Assembly: GCA_022578605.1 (NCBI GenBank)
Contig: MU394085.1
Coordinates: 186,001-250,000 of the forward strand
Reading direction: 5' to 3'
Origin: Camillea tinctor
Taxonomy: Eukaryota; Ascomycota; Sordariomycetes; Xylariales; Xylariaceae
Length of the DNA stretch: 64,000 bases
A program made the position numbers and the translations under genes. The notes beneath the pieces were generated by a model that worked only from the letters and a program-made list of their open reading frames with translations, was not told where the DNA came from and searched no databases. Position 1 is the first letter of the stretch, and each line of letters starts with the position of its first letter. Below are positions 22,543 to 34,273 of the stretch, one piece after another.

Positions 22543-24231
22543 ATGCTCACTATGACGAGGATACCGTCCGACTCTTTCTTGCCCTCGGGCGCCATGCTCG
22601 ATCCTAATCCTCATCAACATCCGTTTGTTGCCCATGTAAATGGACATTCGTCTGTGATATCGCCCTTGTCGCTCCCAAACCCTATGAACTCGTTTCCATT
22701 TCTAGACGATTCGCAGTCAACGGGTGTGCCAGTACCCAATTACCATCACCCTGCATCAATTCCTGGTGCTCCACGTCCCCAGCAGTACCTTTCGCCCGAC
22801 CCAAGCCCACCTACGTTTGGTGATAACCGATTGAGTGGCATGCCGCCGGCGAGCCAACAATCGAAATCGGCCATTGGGTCTCCTTGTATGCTCCCGACAG
22901 GCCACACCGGCTTTGTATCGCCGCTTGAAGCCATGAGTGCCCAGTCCGCTGCTGCGCTGCTTCAGCGTAGGGAAGAGCACAGTCGGCGGCTCCTGGAGAG
23001 CTGGCAATCTGAACGTGCTCACCTGGAAGCTAGCCGTGCTCGAGCTGAAGAAATGTTCAGGGAGGAGCGAGACCTGATGGACCACGAGCGGATGATGTGG
23101 GTCGCGGAGAAGATGAAGCTAGAGAATGAAATACTCGAATGGAAGAAAAGAGCAGAGATGGCAGAGGGCGAAAGGGATGAGCTTGCTAAGTTGGTGAGAG
23201 GCGTTAATGTAGGTGGCCAGGCTCTCGATGGCGCCACCGAGGTGATGACTAGCATGCGAGGGGGCAGTTCTGGTAGTCCAGGAACAGGCCCGCCCACGAG
23301 CATCAAGCATCGGAGTCCGTCTGAAAACCTGTCTCCCAGCATTGGCCTTGGTCCAACCATGCCCGAATCCAAGCCCTTTGTTCCACTAGATCCACGAATG
23401 CAGGGTCCGTCACCGGGTACGGTATCCCCATCTACTGAGGAGAAGGTTCCGTCAATCGACATTCATGAGGTTATCCCAGGCCTCGAGGGTATTCGACTAA
23501 AGAAGCCTGCTATCCAAAAACCTACTTTCGTGGATGGAAAGGCATCGTCGCCACCCCCTGAACCTCCCAGAGTGTCAACCCCGCCCAGCACTAGCTCACC
23601 GACCTCTCAATCCAAAACTACTCCTACTGAGCTTACCAAGGAGGCTCTCCGGGCACCAGAAGCGCGCAGACTCGTAATGCATGCCGGGCATACCCCGAAC
23701 CATTCTGTATCCCTTTCCCGGATCCAAACCACCGAATCTACCAAAGCACCCAATACTGCCGATAGTTCCGGCACCGCTACCCCTACGCCCCAGATGACGG
23801 GAAGCCACAGCGACATCGGCTCGCTTCCCGAGCATCCCCAATTGACAGAGGATGATGCTGCCCCAGGGCCCTCGGGAGGATCACAGACACAGGAAGTCTC
23901 GGAGATTGACGAGCAGCCGTTATTCGAGCCTAGCGATGAAGAACCGGTGCTCAGGGGCCCTCTACATCTCAAGAATCGCCCAGCAGCCGATGAATTATTT
24001 CTTCAGAAAGTATACGATAAATTGGAACACGTAAAGGCTAATAACGTACGTCCATCTGTTCTTGACGGCGAGTCGGATGCGATACAAGACGCCACCGAAT
24101 CCGAGTTAGGCGATATACCTGAACCTGAGGATTCGACTGAGGATATAGAAGAAGACATCCCTATCAAATTCAAGCGATCCAACAATTTTGGTCAACCACT
24201 AGGGAAAATCGGGGGTTCCATGGGCTTCTAA
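22543..24231 (+). CDS. Conserved-type coiled-coil, low-complexity protein (562 aa)
   Basis: I do not recognise a named family. This is a single long exon. The first ATG is at 22543; an upstream TTG frame would add a hydrophobic stretch that looks like translated leader and is not used. The N-terminal 120 residues are Pro/Ser rich. A strong coiled coil runs from about residue 132 to 218, starting SAQSAAALLQRREEHSRR and rich in Glu, Arg and Leu heptads. The middle (about 230-440) is Ser/Pro/Thr rich and probably disordered. The C-terminus is acidic (DEEPVLRGP..., EDSTEDIEEDIPIKF) and ends in a basic/Gly patch (KRSNNFGQPLGKIGGSMGF). There is no signal peptide, membrane segment or catalytic motif. 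Such architecture suits a scaffold or adaptor in cytosol or nucleus, but this is only a guess. Codon use and length argue strongly for a real gene. Confidence 0.85.
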   Translation: MLTMTRIPSDSFLPSGAMLDPNPHQHPFVAHVNGHSSVISPLSLPNPMNSFPFLDDSQSTGVPVPNYHHPASIPGAPRPQQYLSPDPSPPTFGDNRLSGMPPASQQSKSAIGSPCMLPTGHTGFVSPLEAMSAQSAAALLQRREEHSRRLLESWQSERAHLEASRARAEEMFREERDLMDHERMMWVAEKMKLENEILEWKKRAEMAEGERDELAKLVRGVNVGGQALDGATEVMTSMRGGSSGSPGTGPPTSIKHRSPSENLSPSIGLGPTMPESKPFVPLDPRMQGPSPGTVSPSTEEKVPSIDIHEVIPGLEGIRLKKPAIQKPTFVDGKASSPPPEPPRVSTPPSTSSPTSQSKTTPTELTKEALRAPEARRLVMHAGHTPNHSVSLSRIQTTESTKAPNTADSSGTATPTPQMTGSHSDIGSLPEHPQLTEDDAAPGPSGGSQTQEVSEIDEQPLFEPSDEEPVLRGPLHLKNRPAADELFLQKVYDKLEHVKANNVRPSVLDGESDAIQDATESELGDIPEPEDSTEDIEEDIPIKFKRSNNFGQPLGKIGGSMGF

Positions 24232-27200
24232 GTGGTTTGACTTCGCACGCTGGCTTTTATGCCGGATTATCCAATAGCGAGTATGCATTATAATCGCATA
24301 ATCGCCCAATGCCGCCGACGCATACCCCGACAATTTATTGATGCGGGAGTAACATCGTTGAGACGGACTGCAATTTTACTTTTTTTGACGTATAGCACTG
24401 TTTGAATACCCCTTTAGATACCTTTTGTCCTCTCCCCTGACGTATGGAAACGTTTTTGAGACTATTTGCGGTGTTTGGGTCCTTCGAGGAAAAGGAAATG
24501 GAAATGGGAATGGAATTGGCAAGGGCATGGAGTGGCGCATTCTAGATGAAATCCGCATACTATACTACCCTGATAGCGGAGTCTAATACGCATGAGCATC
24601 GGTGTGACTCTTCGATTTCGAGATTACCAAACAGACCTATGGATTCTTTTCGTTGCATTCAGCAAAGAAGAAGTGAAAAAAGAGACAAATATGGCATACA
24701 AAAGAATAATTTGCATGCGACACTGTTTGTGTATCTAAGCGAGGATGGAAAGAGGGGCACGGATTGAGAGGAGTGGTACGTGTGTGGCGGCCCTGCATAG
24801 CCCTGCACGACAGGAGTCATTAGGTGGTTTCTGGGGTGTAGATATCATTTGGTGCGTGGAGGCAAGAGACTTTTAAGATATGGGGGAAGAGAAGAAAAGG
24901 AAAGCGAGCAAAACAGCGTTTGGAGGATACGAGTTGTAATTATCGAATACCCCCTCATATTGTCACATTCTTCCCAAAGAAAAAAAAATACCCCTATATA
25001 TATGTATACTCATTTTTTCTCGATGCTTTCAGCACAGCTCTGTAGGCGTACGTCGTATCATTCCTGTTCGTAATAATGGTGTTGTTATATTTTTAAAACG
25101 CACTTTTTTCTTCTTTTCGGTTATGCACACACTACATAATTGATATATTTTGTCTACGAATCAAAAAAAGGGGGGTGTAAGGTAGTGTGTCTAGAGAGGG
25201 TATGAAAGTGAGAGATCTCGGCACACGTCAGGGACAAAAAGCAAGGGGCTCTCTCCTGGACAGCTCTGGAAAAGAAAGACACAAATGTGACAGGTGATCA
25301 AATTTATTGAACGACTTACGTATACATGTATGTATGTAGGTAGGTAGGGCCACCAGCCCCCAATTACGTCGTCGTGCATATATGTGGAAGTGATAGGTAG
25401 GCTGTACATAAACTGGATCACGCATATGGAGGGGTGGCGCACGCCTATCGGAGGTTCAGGTCGTGGGCATCGCTATTGGGTAGAATGCCGTGTATTCTCT
25501 CGGGGGAGCTGTGGTTGGTACGGCATCTTTTTGATGTTGTAAGCTGTGATGGGTATGAGAGGAAGATGGGCATAGATAGTAAAGGGGGTGGGTGGGGAGT
25601 ATGTTGTTATAAAGATGAGGATGAGAAGGGGGGGGGAGAGAAAAGGGGGACAGATGTATGATATGGATGGGTAATAGGCTATGGTGAGAAACGGGAAGGT
25701 CTACTTGATGTAAAGTTGGATGTTGGGTAGGAATAATCATGATACTTACCGTCGATTTGATGTGCAACTACGCCTGTGAGATGAGGTTGTGTCTTAGATA
25801 GCCAGCGTTTCACGAGATAACCGGTTTTATCCTCCCCTTGCGCAAGTTCCTGAGAGGCTTGAGACTTCCTTTCCCCTATTCCCTAAACTTCATAAACCCC
25901 TGAGTACAGATGAGACATAATCACTCCCCAGCAAGCTCGTTCTTCCGTATCTAACCATGAAGTCACGGTAATAAATCATTTCATGGCGAACTCAATATCA
26001 TGAGTTAGGAAATAGAAATTCAAGTATTATAGGTATAATTAAAAACACAAGGTTCTGGCACCCCTTCTATTTTCCCAGCTAACGACATATCACAACAACC
26101 CCATCATCCCCCTTTCTACTTTCTCCCTTCGCTCCTATTAGTATACAAAACTAGGCTACCCATAACTACGAGTGATCTTGAAGGATACAGGGCTTTTTAT
26201 TAGGTAGAAGAAGGAACCCGAAAAATTGTGCTAAGGCCTATTTTATATATATGCTGGCACCTCTATCAATATATTGTCTTCACAGCATCACAAGCTTTTG
26301 ATCACTGATGGCAACTTTATCAGCACCTACTCTATAAAGTTAATATTGCGGTCTATAGCTAATGCTATGGAAGTTAGGGAGGGTATAATTATATAGGGTA
26401 GGTAGAATAGTTTAGGGGCATATAAGTAAGAAACATCCTCGGATATAAATATATTAACAGTCATATGTATATAACACTAGACAAGTTGTAGTGATTTATC
26501 TCACTGCATCTGAACTATATGACTGCTTAAACATTACAGTTTAAAGGTCGGTTGCCGGCCTTTAGTACGCCTTCAAAATAGATAAAAAGAAAGTTCTTAC
26601 AACTATTTATTCTGATAAAAGAGCTTGTACAGTGGGATTTATACTATTACCGTTGGGAAGATTTTATACCAATATACTAAGCTAACGTCTGACTGCGTAT
26701 CACGATGCATGGTTGCACATCAAACTATGTCTTAGTGAAGACTTAATTATTGAATAATACATGTTGAAATGAGGCAATATTCAAGAACGGAAATTATCTT
26801 TTCAAATACGCATAGTATACCGAGTTCTCAGGAGCATATTAAGGCCTTTGTATGCCAAGGGTGACGAGCTAGTTTCTATACACCAATGTAAGGCAATTAG
26901 TCAACACATACGGAGTCTTTTAGAGAAACATATAGGTAACTATAAATTTTGATTACATAATTGTACTTTTTCGCATTACTTTCATCCTATACTTCAACAT
27001 CGTATAGAGAGAATGGATTGACTCATATTGACACTTGACGAGACCAGTCATGGAGCTTGAACTACCTACCCAATCTGTAAAGCTTTCCCCACAATGACTT
27101 AGAACGCCAAGCAAATCAACATATAAAGCAGGTGACCAAAGGTTTTTTATTATTATCTCATCTTCTCCGATCCGACATGCTTATGCTTAGGCACTTGGTC

Positions 27201-27903
27201 AAACCTGTGTACCCCTTTTCTCCTCATCGCCGGGGACATCCGCGATGAAGGAGGACAGAATGTGAATTAGTAGAGCTGGCGGCGTCGAACTCGGACCAAG
27301 TCTTGAGTCTTATCAAGCTAGCCTCTACCTACTGGTATACACTATGCCTGTTTTCATCATTAGCGTCGGATAGCTACATGGGTGGGTCCTGGTAGAGGTT
27401 GGGGTTGGGGATCGGGGGCGGGTGTCGCCTTACCTCACTTTTGACAACTTGCCTACTACGGAGTACGTATGTACATGCCATAGGTACTATGTAAATAGGG
27501 ACCGTGTGGGCGGGTGGTACTGGTAGGTTTAGGCATGTATGTTATGTATATATAGTGTATACATAACCTATGCATGCATGTACTCTGTATCTACCGGCCT
27601 AATCTATATACCTTATGCCTACCTAATAAGCTTTCTGAGTTTACCTAATTGACAACTACCACCACCACCTGACCCCTTTTAAAGAACCAACACATACACG
27701 TACACATTACACACTTACACACTTACACCACACTCACCGCCGCACATCACACATCAACTACCATCAATCGTCCTAGAAAAACAAAACAAAAAACAATCAA
27801 CAAAAAATAAATATTTTAGGGAATATCCATTCTAAGAATTACGAATTACGAACTACCTAGCATTACCTAATAATCCTATACCAACCGGGGTTACTTCACA
27901 GCC
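24232..27903. other. Intergenic region, partly A+T rich
   Basis: No gene is recognised. Short G-rich runs lie near 25166 and 25630. 25950-27150 is markedly A+T rich with no open frame of note, as in repeat-derived DNA altered by C-to-T mutation. A hairpin-forming inverted repeat lies at 27541-27567. 27640-27903 is C/A/T rich and is probably the promoter and leader of the ISN1 gene. Confidence 0.55.
27541..27567. repeat. Short hairpin inverted repeat
   Basis: GTTATGTATA and its exact reverse complement TATACATAAC are separated by 7 bases, and pairing may extend imperfectly outward (GGCATGTAT against CTATGCATGC). It lies about 340 bp upstream of the ISN1 start. It may be only a feature of A+T-rich promoter DNA. 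Confidence 0.5.
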
Positions 27904-29665
27904 ATGACGACACGGTACAGAGTAGAATGTAAGTCATTCTCTACCTACCTTCTACATACAAGACAGCGAAACTAACACCGCTCCTTTGCAGATGCCCTGA
28001 AGACACACCGTAGAGATCAGTTCATAGGTATAACATCACTTTTTCTTTTTCTTTTTCTTTCCATTTTGCTTTGATCCATGCAACCAACTTAACGTGTCTA
28101 AGCTTCCTCGGAGACTTCTACGGAGACCCCTCACTCTGTCCGTGTCTCTGGAATCCTACCTCACTCATCTATTATCTACTCATTCATGCCTTACATCAGA
28201 ATCATGTGAGGCCAAGTCGGGGGTTACGTAAAGAACCGCCAACCAAGTTATAGATAGAGAGACACGATATCGTGCTCCTATACAGGCTGCTAGGAGGACT
28301 GCTAAGGCCTAATTGTCTATCTCATGTACCATCATCCAAGCGCTTGGCTAGAACACCATCGCTAACCAGACTTACAGAATGGATCAAAGGGCTGTTAGCT
28401 GTGCCATTCGTACTGTACTCGCAGCCAACCGGTGTCTTTGAGACGAACGGCTTTAGTCTGGCACAGACGGCCGAGGAGGCGCATAGGCGGTATGCCGAAA
28501 TCATGAGAGATGTTGAATTCATGCTCGACGATCATAGTGCGTGTTCCTTTCGAGTCTTTCTCTTTTGGTTTACTGACCCAGCAATCTAGTCGCCCACCAA
28601 GGAAACCCGGTGCCGTCAAAACTCAAGCTTTTGGTTCCCACCATAGGTAACTTCTTCACGAGACTACCCCTGGAAGCAGCCTTCAAGTACCAGGACCGGA
28701 AGCGCTACATCTCGTCGCGACGCTTCGTGTCACCTTCCTTTAACGATGTCCGCCTCATCCTCAACTCGGCCCAGATCATGGCTGTCACCACCTACGGCTC
28801 CCTGCAGCTAGCCACCTTCGACGGAGACGTCACCCTGTATGATGATGGCGAGAGTCTGGAGCCCACCAACCCCGTCATACCCCGCATGATCGACCTTATG
28901 CGCAAGAACGTCAAGATAGGCATCGTCACCGCCGCCGGTTACACCACCGCCGACCGCTACTACGCCCGCCTGCACGGGCTGCTCGACGCCATCGCCCAGT
29001 CCACCGTGCTGACCCCGCAGCAGCGCCAGAACATCGTCATCATGGGCGGCGAGGCCAACTACCTGTTCGAGTTTAGCCCCGAGTCCCCGCACCTGCTGGC
29101 CCCCGTGCCGCGCGAGCAGTGGCTCACCGCCGAGATGGCCGCCTGGTCCGACACGAGCATCACAGCGCTGCTGGACGTGGCCGAGGCCGCCCTGCGCGAC
29201 TGCATCAAGACGCTGAACCTGCCCGCGAGCCTGATGCGCAAGGACCGTGCGGTGGGCATCATCCCGACCGATCCCAAGGTGCGCATCCCGCGCGAGTCGC
29301 TCGAGGAGACCGTCCTGGTCGTGCAGAAGATCCTCGAGCTCAGCATCGTCGGCGCTGCCGGCCGCGACGTGTTCGCCGGCAGCGGCTACGTACCCTTCTG
29401 CGCCTTCAACGGAGGGCGCGACGTCTTCGTCGACATCGGCGACAAGAGCTGGGGCGTCTCCGTCTGCCAGAAGTGGTTCGGCGGCGGCGAGGGCCGCATG
29501 ATCCGCGGCGAGCAGACCCTCCACGTGGGAGACCAGTTCCTCAGCGCCGGTAGCAACGACTTCAAGGCCCGCAGCGTCGGTACCACCGCCTGGATCGCGA
29601 GCCCCGCCGAGACGGTCGACTTGCTGGACGAGCTGGCCGATTTCATGGGCAAGAAGATCAGCTAG
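27904..29665 (+). CDS. isn1: IMP-specific 5'-nucleotidase ISN1 (4 exons, 431 aa)
   Basis: This enzyme hydrolyses IMP to inosine and phosphate in cytosolic purine turnover (Pfam IMP-specific 5'-nucleotidase; yeast ISN1 has about 450 residues). Exons 27904-27928, 27992-28027, 28378-28536 and 28590-29665 join in phase. The N-terminus MTTRYRVEYALKTHRRDQFI is assembled from two tiny exons, continues as EWIKGLLAVPFVLYSQPT, then VPSKLKLLVPTIGNFFTRLP and KYQDRKRYISSRRF. The HAD-type nucleophile motif ATFDGDVTLYDDG puts the catalytic Asp pair near residues 151 and 153. Further conserved blocks are IGIVTAAGY, FVDIGDKSWGV and a C-terminal THxGDQF-like HVGDQFLSAGSND. Intron 2 is 350 bp, much longer than most introns here. 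From about 28720 the last exon is strongly C/G at third codon positions, unlike exons 1-3. All key residues are present, so it should be functional. Confidence 0.95.
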
Positions 29666-30393
29666 TTTACCGACCTACCTAATCTAACCTAGGTAATACG
29701 ATATTTTGTACTTGTTCTTTTTACATTGGAACTCAGCTGGTGAATGTGCTTTGAGCGTATGGAAAGGAAGGTGGGGAGAAGGAATTCATTATATCGGTGT
29801 TATTAATCGTCTGGGTGTCTCATCTTTTGGAAAGGAGGGAGGGAGAGAAGGGGAAAAGGGGTCATGCGGATAAAAATACACCCTTGTACCTATTACTCGG
29901 TCCGGATCAAACAGTTCTTCAAATCTACACCCACGGATGCTCGCGAGTCCGATCGCTACTGGAGTTTCGTCTGCTCGCCAGACTGGAAGATTATTATATA
30001 ACATACATGTATCACTTACGTTAGGAAACCTATCATTATGCGCCAGGGCAACCGGTTAGCACGATCAATCCAAGCTGATTCAAATACCCCCCTTCCCCTC
30101 ATCTTCGAAACCGTGATCACGCGACACACATTTTTACTGATAATTCAGCGTGTTTTCCTTTTTGTAGAGAAATCCCCTGAGCCCCTCCTCACCTTATACT
30201 CTTATACACACCACCTCCCGAGCTAGCGACTGGAATCCTTTTCATACACACGCATACTAACCACCTACACGCGCACACGTACATACATACATAACAACTC
30301 ATTTCTGTGTTCCCCTCCCCCCCCCCCTTTTTTTTTTCTCCCCTTCGTGAAATCTCCATCTCATACCATCCCCACAATTTTTCTTGCTTCCCC
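29666..30393. other. Intergenic region between convergent genes
   Basis: ISN1 and the secreted-protein gene converge here, so this should hold both 3' ends. It has purine-rich and C-run stretches (poly-C/poly-T near 30319-30340) and no supported gene. Confidence 0.55.
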
Positions 30394-30861
30394 CTACTCC
30401 CCCACCTCGGCCGTCGCCGTCGCCGTAGCCTCCGCCTCGCAGAGCTGCGTCACGGTATTGACCCGCGTGGCGCAGCCCTCGGGACACGCCGTCATGCACC
30501 CGTCCACGTACAGCGCCGTCCGCACCTCGCACCCGCACGGCACGTCCAGCGCCTGCTCCCACGTGCACGTCGGGATGGGGCAGCGGATCGCGCTGCACCC
30601 CCCCGGCCGCGTCGTCAGCGTCACCGTCGGGCACGCCGCCAGCGCCGTCGTGCTCGTCGGCGGCGGGCCCGGAAGCGTGGTGATGCTGATGATGAAGGTC
30701 GTGCTCGTGCTGGTGCTGCGCGGGGTCGCGTAGGGGGGTGGCGTCGAGAGCGCGATGCTAGGGGGGCGTTAGTATGGATGGATGGGAGGAGGGGGGGGAA
30801 AGGAGGGAAGGGGAACGTACCTGGTGAGCGAGGCGAGGAAGGTGATGATGGAGATCTTCAT
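30394..30861 (-). CDS. Small secreted cysteine-rich protein (2 exons, 134 aa)
   Basis: Exons 30861-30821 and 30757-30394 join over a 63-bp intron (GTACGT donor, CTAACGCCCCCCTAG acceptor end). The protein starts MKISIITFLASLTS, a short signal-peptide-like N-terminus. A Thr/Ser/Pro-rich linker follows, then a domain with ten Cys: ACPTVT, PGGCSAIRCPIPTC, VPCGC, DGCMTACPEGC and TQLC. The tail is an Ala/Thr repeat (EATATATAEVGE). Spacing of the type CxxxxCPxPxC...PCGC...CxxACxxGC...C is common in small secreted proteins of filamentous ascomycetes, usually of unknown function and sometimes studied as effector candidates. No toxin family is recognised. The gene is very GC rich, like the last ISN1 exon next door. 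The signal peptide is short and only moderately hydrophobic, so secretion is likely but not certain. Confidence 0.68.
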
Positions 30862-32816
30862 CTTGGGCCGATGTGGGTATGGAGGTTTCTGAGGACAGGG
30901 TTGGGTGTTAGTGATCGTCGGCTCTAGGTATATAGTAAAGGCCTTACCTATAATCGGTAGCAAGTAGGCTTAATGCGTGAGGTAGATAGGCGAGACGGAG
31001 TTTTTTAATCTGCAAAGCTAATTTGTGTATGAAAATATGAGGAACCGGATGGATGGGATGGGATGGAGAATGGACGATCAGTCGAGAGTCCAGCAACCCG
31101 CTTTATATACTCCTGGTGCATATAGACCGCCGACATCACAAAGTCCCTTCCCCCTTCCCCTTAATCCTTGTTTCTTTTTTCTTTTATTTTTGAGTAGAAT
31201 GCTAAATTCGGTTTGCCATAGATAACGTATATCCCATGTCTCAAATCACGAGGTTCTAAATTGAGCTTACCATCTGCTTCCTCGCATGCATTCCCGTCCC
31301 TAGCCGTCATGTCCTGCAGGTCTATTTACCTCTAGATCGCCATGATCCAGTGTCCAGGCCGCAGATCCGGCTGTCGGCGTTGCATAGCAATATAATATGT
31401 GACAGGCCTGGTCTACTTATCCCCGTCCCTGAGTCCTCTCTCGATATTTTTAGAATAGACTCACTTTTACGGGGGTTTCTGGGCGTAAACCAATCTATAG
31501 ATAGATCTATATCTTATCTATAATTCATGGCAGACCAAACTGCCTTTATGTTTGAAGTAGATATATCGTCAAGTGTTCCGGTATCAGTAGCAGATCCAAA
31601 AAAAGCAAGCACTCAAGTCACACTCGTACCAAATCAACCTGTGGTAAAAAGTTTTTTATCTATTGCCACTCGAAGATAGTACATAGGTCAATGAAGGTTG
31701 CTCATCTCATGATTCACCTTTCCAATGATTCATAACCGTCGTGTTTGATGTGGCGGTACGACCTCCGAGTGAGGAGTGGTAAGATCGGGCCACTGGGCAA
31801 ACTCTGAACCATCACGAACACAATGACCTTCCTGTTTGAGCAAGATTCCGGTGTGAGTCTTCTCTTGGGGGTTTTATACATCGAAGCAACGATGGCTTTT
31901 GCACGCTGTCGTTGCTTCACGGGGCGGTCTCCGGATTTACGTTCTAGCCTGTGAAGGCAGTACGAGCCACGAACTGTTAACCGACGGGACGCGCTGCAGG
32001 TCAAGCAGACGCCAAGCTGTTCCAGGCAACTAGGGAAATAAACGTTTTATAGATGCTGAAGCGGCATGTCAACCTCTTGATTGGCTCCTGTTCTTGTAAG
32101 GAGCCCCACCAGTTCTGGCGAGGCTATTGAGCCTCTTTAGCCTGAGCCGGAGCCAATATCCGAACGCAAAGGATTCATATAACTTCATCTCAGGGGCCGG
32201 CAATAGCCAGTACGCTTCAAGCATTCCAATTTCTAAATAAGTAATCGAATATATTTTGATGAAAAGATAGTGGCCGAGCCCTGGCTACGGTACAACATGT
32301 CGCCGATCATTTACTTCCTACATCATAGAGCACCTGAAAGGCGAGGACCGCCTTCATCCCATTCGTCGTGTACCCGACGTATCAAGTTAAGCTATACGAT
32401 GTAAAAAATGACTACAAGCATGCGTGGGTGAAGAGATGTAGCTAGAAGAGTTTGCGTTCGTGATCCGACACCTTGGACAACCGCTGTCGGTTTCTGAGTG
32501 AGATGCATTTCCCTCATTTTTTCCAAATTTACAGTCTACTAAGATGAACCAGTATCCGGGTTGAAGACGAAGACTTATATTTATGATGGTTTATTAAAAT
32601 CTGGGGAATATGGAGTCTACCGGATTTACGATAGATGTCGGAGACCTCGCCTTTTACTCTCTCCCCCCTATTTCTATACGTAATAGAAGCGACGATGGAC
32701 AAAAGAAAAGAGCAGAAACGGAAAAACAAAGTAGATGAAATATTAAGAGTGTGGCATGGCTATTGTTAATAGAAACCAGATTATATACAATCTCAAATGG
32801 ATTGCCACTTGGAAGC

Positions 32817-32854
32817 ACATGTTGTAAGAGCCAACACATGTTGTAAGAGCCAAC
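32817..32854 (+). repeat. 19-bp perfect tandem duplication
   Basis: The 19-mer ACATGTTGTAAGAGCCAAC is present twice without a gap (32817-32835 and 32836-32854). No coding context is known. Confidence 0.85.
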
Positions 32855-34222
32855 ACACCACATGGCACTAGATGCTCAGCCCAGTCTATCTTTAGTATCC
32901 TTTGCGTAGGGTCAGATGGAGTACTTACTGACACGGATACAAATATACCAAGAATGGTTAAGATCCGAGGGTATTTATGAACTAGGTTTTACCTCTTCAT
33001 ACTCTGTGATCATCCGCTCGAGTTTACATGTATGATATGCTGAAATAGGTGATAAGGGGTATCTGTCAAGGTACAGGTACAAGGTATGTCCGCATCTACA
33101 TGTATATAAGGCACAGGTCCTCCCATCATCCAGACATAGATAGTCACCTAAAAAAGCAACCTCATAACCTCAATCCAACATGATATACTTGATAGAATAT
33201 CTATATATCTAACTAGGTAATACCTATCTTCAGAAATATTGGCGAAAGCCATTCCTCGTAGTTTACCAATACTTTCATCTCGTCACTCCTCCAAGTTACA
33301 AATCAAATTCCATCATACAACAGAAAGCAATTTCGCTCTGACGTCATTGATGAATACCAAAGAATAACATGTTTATCAAAGAGAGGTCCGTATATAAGCA
33401 ACTGGAGTCGTTTACTCCCTACACTCCCTACACTTCCTAGCAGTTACCAGGTCGAGAGGGTGTGTAGAAACAACAGCCATGTTCGTAGAAGTCGCTTTGA
33501 TGAAACCAGGCTCTTGGTGATTAGTTTGGAGATGAAATCTAGAAATTCTCTTTCTATTTACGGCTAGGCGGCTGGGCGTTCTTATCTTCTGCTCCTAGAG
33601 AGCCTATAGGCATACCTACATGACACACCTTCGATGCAAAACCACCACTAGCATTCTCTACCTCTTGTGCTTGAGGCTCGAGAGCACACAATAGTAATGG
33701 CCCAGCCCAGATGAACATACTTGGATAGGAGACCTTCAAAACCCATCCCTAGCCCCTTATCAACCAACTTCTTTGCTCTATCTCTTCCCCTACCTCTTCA
33801 CCAGCTCGCCTACCACAATGCAATCGTTCCAAGGCCTAGCAGTCCCACCACAAGCTATACGCGCCTATCCTATTTTACCAACAATACACATAACCTACCC
33901 AGATCCCAGCCACCTCTTACCTCCTTGACACCTCTTACCCACCCCCCTACCCTCTCATCCCCTCCCCTCGCCACCACGCCCTACGAACAACGCATCACGA
34001 TCCACGCCGCTTTACAAGAAAACAAAGAGCATAGTAGCGGTTATTATTACACGGAGAGCCCGAACCAAAATTCCAACACCCTGGCGTGGAGTATAGGTAC
34101 GCATACGAAACAGGGTCAGTCCCCTCGTTTACCTGCTAGCAACCCCTATCCCACCCCCTAGATATCAACGTCCCTTTCTCTCAGAACTTCAACCGTTCGA
34201 ACTCTCTCTCACCCTCTTACTG

Positions 34223-34273
34223 ATATATATATATATATATATATAGGAAGAGAGAGAGAGAGAGAGAGAGAGA
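34223..34273. repeat. Compound AT/AG microsatellite
   Basis: An (AT)n run at 34223-34245 is followed after a few bases by an (AG)n run to about 34273. Confidence 0.9.

Noticed and set aside
28808..29524. Long minus-strand frame (238 codons) rich in Gly, Ala, Val and Asp
   Set aside because: It lies opposite the GC3-rich last exon of ISN1, which naturally opens the antisense frame. There are no motifs, and the sense protein is well supported.
30307..30927. 206-codon Arg-rich plus-strand frame
   Set aside because: It is antisense to the two-exon secreted-protein gene and composed of Arg/His runs expected from GC-rich shadow translation.
33721..34161. 146-codon Pro/Ser/Thr-rich plus-strand frame
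   Set aside because: It looks like translated pyrimidine-rich sequence. There is no motif, and the flanks are simple repeats.
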